Part shown: piece by piece, positions 1-4,948 of the stretch | How positions within the stretch are numbered: the first letter of the stretch is position 1 | Layout of the letters: every line of letters begins with the position of its first letter | Assembly: GCA_035693825.1 (NCBI GenBank) | Contig: DASSGB010000127.1 | Coordinates: 1 to 5,687 of the forward strand | Direction of reading: 5' to 3' | Length of the DNA stretch: 5,687 nt | Source: MGOM01 sp035693825 | GTDB lineage: Bacteria > Chloroflexota > Anaerolineae > Anaerolineales > E44-bin32 | Made by a program: the position numbers and the translations under genes | Notes under the pieces: model-generated | What the model was told of the DNA's origin: nothing | What the model saw: only the letters and a program-made list of their open reading frames with translations | Database searches by the model: none

Positions 1-61
1 ACTGGGGGCAGCCAGCCGGGCCCAGGCAGTGGCCGAGGCTTTCAAACGTGGCCTGCTCTAG
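1..61 (+). CDS. C-terminal tail of a LuxR/NarL-type response regulator (5' truncated)
   Basis: An open frame enters from the left edge (base 1 is the third base of a cut codon) and stops at TAG 59-61. The 19 residues read LGAASRAQAVAEAFKRGLL. This resembles the end of the LuxR-type helix-turn-helix domain (GerE family), where the recognition helix is followed by a 'KLG-x-x-(S/N)R-x-x-A-V-x-x-A-x-x-x-G-L-(L/I)' tail, usually right at the protein's C-terminus as here. Such proteins are typically response regulators of two-component systems that bind inverted DNA repeats. What is seen is only the tail; the receiver domain and the identity of the partner kinase lie outside the window. Codon third positions are mostly G or C, as in the neighbouring genes. 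It could still be an unrelated alpha-helical C-terminus. Confidence 0.65.
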   Translation, partial: LGAASRAQAVAEAFKRGLL

Positions 62-63
62 CC

Positions 64-89
64 CCTAGGAAACAGCCAGGCTTCCTGGG
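64..89 (+). terminator. Possible hairpin after the regulator gene
   Basis: Three bases after the upstream stop codon, arms 64-71 (CCTAGGAA) and 82-89 (TTCCTGGG) can form an 8-bp stem including one G-T pair, with a 10-nt loop. A competing smaller hairpin pairs CCAGG 76-80 with CCTGG 84-88. No run of T follows, so this is not a textbook intrinsic terminator. The position just behind a stop codon is the main argument for a role in transcript ending or 3' stability. Confidence 0.3.
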
Positions 90-163
90 TGCCTATCCTG
101 CCTGCGCTATAAGGCTCGACTCCGGCATGGTGTACCTGCAATTGGAATCCACTGTAAGATCGG

Positions 164-183
164 ATTGGCCCTTTTGGGCCAGT
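164..183 (+). terminator. GC-rich hairpin with TTTT loop
   Basis: TGGCCC (166-171) and GGGCCA (176-181) are perfect inverted repeats around a TTTT loop. The stem extends by a T-G and an A-T pair to 164/183. It sits midway between the end of the regulator gene and the next gene. What follows is T/C-rich but not a T-run, so it may be a weak terminator for the upstream gene, or simply a structure in a leader transcript. Confidence 0.3.
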
Positions 184-222
184 TGTTGACCCTCCCGCCT
201 CTTCTGTTTCCCCCTGTTCTGG

Positions 223-239
223 GATATAAAGGTTATATC
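223..239. promoter_or_regulatory. Perfect 7-3-7 inverted repeat, operator-like
   Basis: GATATAA (223-229), spacer AGG, TTATATC (233-239) form an exact dyad in an AT-rich patch within GC-rich DNA, about 77 nt before the GTG start of the next gene. Such a dyad is the form of site a dimeric helix-turn-helix regulator would bind. The regulator encoded immediately upstream is a natural candidate, but that link is inference. The dyad contains TATAAA (225-230) and adjoins TATATC and TAATAT (244-249), which could act as -10 elements. None has a convincing -35 at 16-18 bp; TTGACC (186-191) is too far away. Confidence 0.4.
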
Positions 240-257
240 TCTCTAATATCTCTCTAA
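236..257 (+). repeat. Tandem direct repeat, two copies of 11 nt
   Basis: TATCTCTCTAA occurs twice without a gap and without mismatch (236-246 and 247-257). The first copy overlaps the right arm of the inverted repeat at 223-239, so the dyad's half-site sequence TATATC is partly echoed in the second copy (AATATC). It may be a short slipped-strand duplication or an extra protein-binding half-site near a promoter. Confidence 0.6.
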
Positions 258-315
258 CTTGGGCCTAACCTGGCAGGGCTGTGTTCCTCATCGCCAGTGC
301 AAGAGGAGGTCTATT

Positions 316-570
316 GTGAACCTGCCTGTAGATCTCGCGAGTCGCCTCTTGAGATTTGAGCAGCAACTGCAAGCCTATCAAAAGCTGCATGCCGACGAAC
401 TGGCCGAATTATGGCGGTCGCTCAACGAATGCAAGCAGGCCGTCGCCGCGCTGTGCGAGGAAAGCGCCAACGGACCGGTGCAGGCGCTTAGCGCCGAGCC
501 AACTCAGCCGAATTTAGAGGAGAGAAAAGGAGAGGAATATCGAGACCCTGACGAAACATCGCCGCGATAA
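316..570 (+). CDS. Small helical protein of unknown function (84 aa)
   Basis: I do not recognise this protein. The GTG start at 316 is chosen over the TTG at 259 because a strong ribosome site, AGGAGGT (304-310), lies 5 nt before it. Upstream of GTG the translated residues look non-coding. Residues about 7-48 are rich in Leu, Glu, Gln, Ala and Lys with leucines at helical spacing (L11, L12, L18, L24, L29, L32, L36, L46), suggesting a long amphipathic helix or short coiled coil. There are two cysteines (C39, C47), eight residues apart. Residues from about 50 to 84 are polar, Pro/Glu-rich and probably disordered. No signal peptide or membrane segment is seen. It lies 53 nt before the molybdenum hydroxylase operon on the same strand and may share its transcript. 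A regulatory or assembly role is possible, but nothing in the sequence shows it. Confidence 0.65.
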   Translation: MNLPVDLASRLLRFEQQLQAYQKLHADELAELWRSLNECKQAVAALCEESANGPVQALSAEPTQPNLEERKGEEYRDPDETSPR

Positions 571-575
571 GCCGG

Positions 576-592
576 GCCGAGGCTTGGTCGGC
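576..592 (+). other. Small hairpin in the gap before the hydroxylase operon
   Basis: GCCGA (576-580) and TCGGC (588-592) pair around a 7-nt loop, starting six nucleotides after the stop codon of the small protein. The stem is short and there is no T-run, so it would not clearly separate the two transcripts. It ends 18 nt before the ribosome site of the next gene. Confidence 0.2.
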
Positions 593-610
593 TAGCATGA
601 CGATTAGATG

Positions 611-617
611 AGGAGGT
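611..617 (+). promoter_or_regulatory. Ribosome binding site of the [2Fe-2S] subunit
   Basis: AGGAGGT lies 6 nt before ATG 624 and fixes that start. The alternative ATG at 672 would place the twin-arginine motif nearer the N-terminus (MKISRRDF) but has no well-spaced ribosome site. Confidence 0.75.
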
Positions 618-623
618 AGTTCC

Positions 624-1319
624 ATGGCAGACGAAGAGAAGGTTCCCTCTGAGGAATCCGAACAAGCGCCGATGAAGATTTCCCGGCGTGACTTCCTCGT
701 CGGGGCCGGCGCAGGCGTGGTGGTGACCGGCGTGGCAGCGGCTGTCGTCATCTCAACGCGGCAGCCTGAGACGGTGGAAGTGATCAAGGAAGTTCCGGTG
801 CCTGGTGAGCCAGCCCCGGCCCCGGCGCCGGAGGTCTCCCGGCTGGTCGAGGGCACGACTGTGATCACGCTCAAGGTGAATGGCGTGACTCAGCAGGTTG
901 TCGTCGAGCCCCAGACCACACTGGCCGAGTTGCTCAGGCGCGACCTCGGCCTGACGGGGACCCATATCGGCTGCAACGGTTCCTACTGCAGCAATTGCAC
1001 GGTGCTGGTCAACGGCGTGGCTCAGAACTCCTGTTCGCTGCTGGCCGTGCGCGAAGCGGGCAAGGAAATCGTCACCATCGAGGGCCTGGCGGTGGAGGGC
1101 GCACTACACCCCTTGCAGCAGGCCTTCTGGGACGAGATGGCGTATCAGTGCGGCTTCTGCACCTCGGGCCAGATCATGCGCGCCGCGGAGCTGCTCAACA
1201 ACGTGAAGAATCCCTCGGAAGCGCAGATTCGACGCCACATGGCCGGCAACATGTGCAAGTGCAGTGCCTATCCCAACATCATCCGGGCCATCCAGCAGGC
1301 CGCGAAGCAAATGGCCTAG
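624..1319 (+). CDS. Tat-exported [2Fe-2S] subunit of a molybdenum hydroxylase (PaoA/YagT-like)
   Basis: This is the small electron-transfer subunit of a xanthine oxidase-family enzyme. It passes electrons from the Moco subunit to FAD through two [2Fe-2S] clusters. Residues 20-25 (SRRDFL) followed by the hydrophobic stretch 26-44 form a twin-arginine signal, so the assembled enzyme should act outside the cytoplasmic membrane. A Pro/Ala/Glu-rich linker (about 56-70) follows. The plant-ferredoxin-type domain (about 79-150) carries C117, C122, C125 and C137. The helical domain carries C176 and C179 (QCGFC) and C211 and C213 (CKC), preceded by Gln175, the usual pterin-contacting Gln. All eight ligands are present. 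At 231 aa it is somewhat longer than cytoplasmic members because of the signal and linker. The usual GY after the last Cys motif is AY here. The stop is 13 nt from the next start, so the genes are clearly co-transcribed. The family call is firm; the PaoA comparison rests on the Tat signal and the partner genes. Confidence 0.93.
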   Translation: MADEEKVPSEESEQAPMKISRRDFLVGAGAGVVVTGVAAAVVISTRQPETVEVIKEVPVPGEPAPAPAPEVSRLVEGTTVITLKVNGVTQQVVVEPQTTLAELLRRDLGLTGTHIGCNGSYCSNCTVLVNGVAQNSCSLLAVREAGKEIVTIEGLAVEGALHPLQQAFWDEMAYQCGFCTSGQIMRAAELLNNVKNPSEAQIRRHMAGNMCKCSAYPNIIRAIQQAAKQMA

Positions 1320-1320
1320 A

Positions 1321-1327
1321 GGGAGGG
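1321..1327 (+). promoter_or_regulatory. Ribosome binding site deciding the large-subunit start
   Basis: GGGAGGG lies 5 nt before ATG 1333, in the 13-nt gap after the small-subunit stop. The frame stays open upstream to 1264, but those codons overlap the small subunit's last Cys motif and C-terminus, so ATG 1333 is preferred. Confidence 0.75.
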
Positions 1328-1332
1328 ATGAG

Positions 1333-3771
1333 ATGTCAACGCAATCACGTGTTACGGCAATTGACTACGAGAAGTTAACGGCGGCGGAAAAGCAGTTCGT
1401 CGATCTCTACGGCTTGGAGGACCTGGACCGGGCGTTGAAGACCCGGCCACCCGCCGCTGCGCCCGTCCAGCGCCCCGCGCAAGCCGAGCCGAGCGCATTC
1501 AGCATCATCGGCAAAGAGCAACGGGACATCGAGGGCTACAAGATCGTGACCGGCCAAGCCAGGTACACGGTGGACGTCTACCTGCCCAACATGCTCTACG
1601 TCAAGGTCCTGCGCAGCCCGCTGCCGCATGCCCGGGTGAAGAGCATTGACACGAGCAAGGCAGCGCAGCTGCCAGGCGTCCAGGCGGTCTTCACCTACCA
1701 GGACATCCCGGAGAAGATGACGGCGGGTGGGCGACCCATCCTCGCCTCGGAGGTGGCGCTGGTCGGCGACGGCGTCGCGGTGGTGGCCGCCGCGAGCGAG
1801 ACAGTGGCCGAGGACGCCCTGCGCCTGATCGAGGTCGAGTACGAGGCCCTGCCGTTCGTCCTCGACCCGCGCGAGGCTGAAAAGCCCAGCTCGCCGCTGG
1901 CGCGCAGCGACCTCCAGTCCAACCTAGCCGGCAACCCGTATAAAGTCGAGCGGGGCGACGCGGCGGCCGGCTTCGCCGAAGCCGACGTGACCGTCGAGCA
2001 CACCACCGATACCCAAGACCAGGAGCACGTGGCCATGGAGCCGCACGCGGCCGTTGCCCAATGGGAAGGCGACCGGCTGACGATGTGGGTCAGCAGCCAG
2101 TACACGCACGCCACCGCCAACCTGCTGGCTGCCAGCTTCGGCCTCCCCAAGAGCCACGTCCGCGTCATCGCCGATTTCACCGGCGGCGGATGGGGTGACA
2201 AAGCCGGCGTCGCCTATCCCTACATTCTGCTCGTGTCGCTGCTGGCCAAGAAGACCGGTCGTCCGGTGCGCTACGAGCTCAGCCGCACCGACGTGTTCCT
2301 GGAGACCTCGCACCACTATCCGGTCATCCAGAGCGTCAAGCTCGGGTTCAAGCAAGATGGCAGCCTGACGGCCCTCCAGTCGCGCTCGCTGGTTAACGCG
2401 GGCGCCTACAGCCCGTTCGCAGCCTTCCTGGCGGCTGATACGCTGAGTGCCGCCCGGCTGCAGTATAACTGCCCGAACGTGGCCCTGGAAGGCGTGGGTG
2501 TTATCACCAACTCGGCGGTGGCCGGCGCACGGCGCTGCGTGGGCGAGCCGTCGGGCGTGTTCGCGCTGGAGACCCTGATGGATGAGGCCGCGGAGAAGCT
2601 GGGCATGGACCCCGTAGAACTGCGCTTGATGAATATCAACGAGGAGGGCGATCCCGAATCCGGCCTGCCTTGGTCGAGCAATGGACTGCGCGAGGCCATT
2701 GTGAAAGGCGCCGAGGCCTTCCGCTGGAAGGATCGCTGGAAGGGCTGGGACGCCGTCGGCACGAGCGAGGGGCCGATCAAGCGCGGCGTGGGCTTCATGG
2801 CTATGGCCTGCAACAAGGGCTCCAAGGGCCCGCCGATGACGGCGGTGGTTCAGATCCCGCCCGACGGCTCGGTGCTGGTGGTGCAGGGTGGCGCCCACAT
2901 TGGCGGGCCGCAGCGCACCACCTTTGCCATGATCGCCGCCGAGGCCCTGGGCGCGGCGCTGGATCAGGTTTACGTGACTACGCCCGACACGGAGTTCACC
3001 AGCGATACGGGCGTGGTGGCTGGGAGCCGCGCGACCAAGTCCATCGGCCTTGCAGTGCAAACCGCCGCCGAGGACGCGCGTCGCCAACTCCTGGACTTCG
3101 CCGCGGCCAAGTTCACCAAGGACTTGGGCAAGCAGATCAAGGCCGAGCAGTTGGACGTGAAGGACGGGCTGATCTCGATCAAAGATGACGCGACGACCAA
3201 ACCCATCACGTTCCGCGAGGCGGTGGCCTCGGGGTTCGTGATCGTGGACGCCCAGCCTATCCCGGCCGCGGCGACGGTCATCGGCCGGGGCGTGGTGCCG
3301 CCGGAGACCCGCTATGCGCAGCAGACCTATGCCGCCGCTTTCTACGAGGTCGAAGTGAACACCCAGACCGGCGTGGTGCAGGTGGTTGACGCGCTGCAGG
3401 TCCACGACGTGGGGCGGGTGATTAACCTGCTGGGGCTGCGCAACCAAGTCGAAGGTGGCGCCGTCCAGGGGATCGGCTTCGCGCTCACCGAAGAGTTCAA
3501 GTACGACCCGGCGACCGGCATCCCGGTCACCGCGAACCTGGACGACTACAAGATGCAAATGATCAATCACACGCCGCCGATCACGGCGATGTTCATCGAG
3601 AGCGACGATGCGGTGGGGCCATTTGGGGCCAAAGGCGTCGGCGAACCGGCGCTGGCCTTGGCGTCCCCGGCCATCTCCAACGCCATCTACCACGCCGTGG
3701 GCATCCGGATGAAGTCGCTGCCCATGATCCCTAAGAAAGTCTTGGATGCGCTCAAGTCGACGGGCGTCTGA
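1333..3771 (+). CDS. Molybdopterin-binding large subunit of a molybdenum hydroxylase (xanthine oxidase family)
   Basis: This 812-aa subunit holds the Mo-pterin cofactor and hydroxylates or oxidises an aldehyde or heterocyclic substrate with water as oxygen source. After an unusual 55-residue N-terminal extension with no signal peptide, the a/b hammerhead domain begins near residue 57 (IIGKEQRDIEGYKIVTGQA). Family landmarks follow in order: QEHVAMEP (230-237), GGGWG (284-288, usually GGGFG), the active-site loop ARRCVGEPSG (399-408), LGMDPVELRLMN (423-434), GGAHIGGPQRTT (519-530, usually G-x-D/E-x-GQG), GSRATKSIGLAV (564-575), HDVGRVIN (691-698) and GVGEP (768-772). Glu771 matches the catalytic Glu1261 of bovine xanthine oxidase. 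Ala291 stands where the purine-binding Glu802 would be, arguing against xanthine as substrate. The loop lacks the CO dehydrogenase signature AYRCSFR, yet Cys402 falls at its Cys position. It is closest in pattern to YagR/PaoC-type subunits. The substrate is not determinable. Confidence 0.92.
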   Translation: MSTQSRVTAIDYEKLTAAEKQFVDLYGLEDLDRALKTRPPAAAPVQRPAQAEPSAFSIIGKEQRDIEGYKIVTGQARYTVDVYLPNMLYVKVLRSPLPHARVKSIDTSKAAQLPGVQAVFTYQDIPEKMTAGGRPILASEVALVGDGVAVVAAASETVAEDALRLIEVEYEALPFVLDPREAEKPSSPLARSDLQSNLAGNPYKVERGDAAAGFAEADVTVEHTTDTQDQEHVAMEPHAAVAQWEGDRLTMWVSSQYTHATANLLAASFGLPKSHVRVIADFTGGGWGDKAGVAYPYILLVSLLAKKTGRPVRYELSRTDVFLETSHHYPVIQSVKLGFKQDGSLTALQSRSLVNAGAYSPFAAFLAADTLSAARLQYNCPNVALEGVGVITNSAVAGARRCVGEPSGVFALETLMDEAAEKLGMDPVELRLMNINEEGDPESGLPWSSNGLREAIVKGAEAFRWKDRWKGWDAVGTSEGPIKRGVGFMAMACNKGSKGPPMTAVVQIPPDGSVLVVQGGAHIGGPQRTTFAMIAAEALGAALDQVYVTTPDTEFTSDTGVVAGSRATKSIGLAVQTAAEDARRQLLDFAAAKFTKDLGKQIKAEQLDVKDGLISIKDDATTKPITFREAVASGFVIVDAQPIPAAATVIGRGVVPPETRYAQQTYAAAFYEVEVNTQTGVVQVVDALQVHDVGRVINLLGLRNQVEGGAVQGIGFALTEEFKYDPATGIPVTANLDDYKMQMINHTPPITAMFIESDDAVGPFGAKGVGEPALALASPAISNAIYHAVGIRMKSLPMIPKKVLDALKSTGV

Positions 3772-3776
3772 GGAGG
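3771..3776 (+). promoter_or_regulatory. Ribosome binding site overlapping the large-subunit stop
   Basis: AGGAGG begins on the last base of the TGA stop (3769-3771) and lies 5 nt before ATG 3782. This fixes the FAD-subunit start and suggests translational coupling. The open frame upstream to 3746 is simply the overlap with the end of the large-subunit gene. Confidence 0.75.
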
Positions 3777-3781
3777 AAGAC

Positions 3782-4774
3782 ATGAGAAGCCTAAAGTACT
3801 ATCCGGCGACCAGCTGGGAGGACGCGGTTGAGGCGCTCACCAAGCATGAGAATGCCCAGGTCATCGCCGGCGGCAGCGACCTGTTGGGCTGGATCAAGGA
3901 CGACCTGCATGGCCCAGGCGCGCCGCGCGCCGATGTGCTGGTGGATATCCGCACCATCCCCGATACCAGCTACATCCGCTTCGACGCCGCCAGCGGCCTG
4001 AAGATAGGAGCGCTGACCAACCTCACGAGCATCGAAGAGTCGCCCGACGTGCAGAGCAACTATCCGGCGCTGGCCCAGGCGGTCGGCGCCCCGGCCTCGC
4101 CCTCGATCCGTAACACGGGCACCCTCGGCGGCAATCTGCTACAGCGCCCGCGCTGCTGGTATCTGCGCGGCCGCGAATTCCCGTGCTACAAGAAAGGCGG
4201 CGACTTCTGCTTCGCCGTCACCGGCGAAAACCAGTATAACGCCATCCTCGAGGGCGAGCTGTGTTATATCGTCCACCCCTCCGACACCGCGCCCGCGCTA
4301 ATCGCCTTCAACGCCACGGCCAACGTCATCGGGCCGGGCGGGTCGAAGCAGGTCCCGTTCACTGAGTTCTTCATCGGACCGCGCGTGAATGTGCTGAAGG
4401 AGACGGTACTCGAGCGCAATGAAATCTTGACCGAGGTCTCCGTGCCGGCTCCGGCGGCCGGCTTGAAGAGCGCCTTCTTCAAGGTCACTCAGCGCGACGT
4501 CTACGACTTTGCCATCGTCAGCGTCGCGATTGCCGCGCAGATTGAGAACGGGGTTTGGCAGGATGGCCGTGTGGTACTCGGCGGTGTGGCGCCCACACCC
4601 CACCAGTCCACGCTGGCCGAGGCGGCGCTGAAGGGCCAGACGATCACGGAAGCCGTGGCACGCCAGGCGGCGGAGCAGGCCATGCTCAACGCCCGGCCCA
4701 TGACCGACAACGCGTACAAAGTGGACATGGCCAAGAACCTCATCCAGCAGGCGGTCATGAGCCTGCTGAGCTGA
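3782..4774 (+). CDS. FAD-binding subunit of a molybdenum hydroxylase with predicted [4Fe-4S] insertion (PaoB/YagS-like)
   Basis: This 330-aa subunit takes electrons from the [2Fe-2S] subunit onto FAD and hands them to an acceptor. The vanillyl-alcohol-oxidase-type FAD fold shows IAGGSDLLG (28-36) and NTGTLGGNLLQ (111-121), both flavin-contact loops. The CO-dehydrogenase-flavoprotein C-terminal domain spans roughly 225-329. Directly after the second flavin loop is a segment of about 40 residues with four cysteines (C125, C135, C143, C161). In PaoB/YagS of E. coli and in the beta subunit of 4-hydroxybenzoyl-CoA reductase, an insertion at this place binds an extra [4Fe-4S] cluster, so the same is inferred here. 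No signal peptide is present; export would rely on the Tat signal of the small subunit. It is the last gene of the three-gene operon, 10 nt after the large subunit. The family call is firm and the cluster is likely; the electron acceptor is unknown. Confidence 0.93.
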   Translation: MRSLKYYPATSWEDAVEALTKHENAQVIAGGSDLLGWIKDDLHGPGAPRADVLVDIRTIPDTSYIRFDAASGLKIGALTNLTSIEESPDVQSNYPALAQAVGAPASPSIRNTGTLGGNLLQRPRCWYLRGREFPCYKKGGDFCFAVTGENQYNAILEGELCYIVHPSDTAPALIAFNATANVIGPGGSKQVPFTEFFIGPRVNVLKETVLERNEILTEVSVPAPAAGLKSAFFKVTQRDVYDFAIVSVAIAAQIENGVWQDGRVVLGGVAPTPHQSTLAEAALKGQTITEAVARQAAEQAMLNARPMTDNAYKVDMAKNLIQQAVMSLLS

Positions 4775-4948
4775 TGGGCTAGCCGCCGCCACGCGACGAG
4801 TGGAAGACTGCCCCCTGGATCTGTGATCGCGCGCGAGGCGTGAAAGCAGAGTCCGGGGGGCACGCCGCCTGTTGGAGGGCCGTCGTGCCCGGCACGCCAG
4901 GGGCGCGGGGTGAGCGCCAGACCACGGGACCTGACCCAGCACTGCTCG
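4775..4948 (+). other. Intergenic gap with competing inverted repeats
   Basis: This gap of 174 nt separates the hydroxylase operon from the lipoprotein gene. GGCACGCC occurs twice (4859-4866 and 4891-4898). Between them lies CGTGCCC (4884-4890), which can pair either with GGGCACG (4858-4864) or, as CGTGC, with GCACG (4892-4896). No T-run follows, so an intrinsic terminator for the operon is not evident. No good sigma-70-type promoter was recognised. A GTG at 4910 in frame with the lipoprotein gene lies inside the gap. Confidence 0.35.

Noticed and set aside
186..230. A sigma-70 promoter from TTGACC (186-191) and TATAAA (225-230)
   Set aside because: The 33-bp spacing is about twice the usual 16-18 bp, and no better -35 lies at the right distance, so it is not called as a promoter.
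259..315. TTG start at 259 for the small helical protein
   Set aside because: The AGGAGGT at 304-310 sits inside this extension and serves GTG 316. The extra 19 residues look unlike the rest of the protein.
62..315. tRNA, small RNA or CRISPR in the upstream gap
   Set aside because: No cloverleaf, no CCA end and no spaced repeat array is visible; only short hairpins and the AT-rich repeats described.
1333..3771. Annotation as aerobic CO dehydrogenase CoxL
   Set aside because: Only the Cys of AYRCSFR has an equivalent. The rest of the loop is of YagR/xanthine oxidase type, the FAD subunit carries a [4Fe-4S] insertion and the small subunit is Tat-exported, none of which is typical of CoxSML.
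1924..3783. A 619-codon open frame on the minus strand opposite the large subunit
   Set aside because: Its translation is Arg/His/Gly/Leu-rich low-complexity sequence with no family motif, and it mirrors a well-supported gene on the + strand. Long antisense frames are expected in GC-rich genes.
624..4774. Annotation as xanthine dehydrogenase XdhABC
   Set aside because: The purine-binding Glu802 equivalent is Ala, the stacking Phe914 equivalent is Val, and the complex is predicted to be exported.
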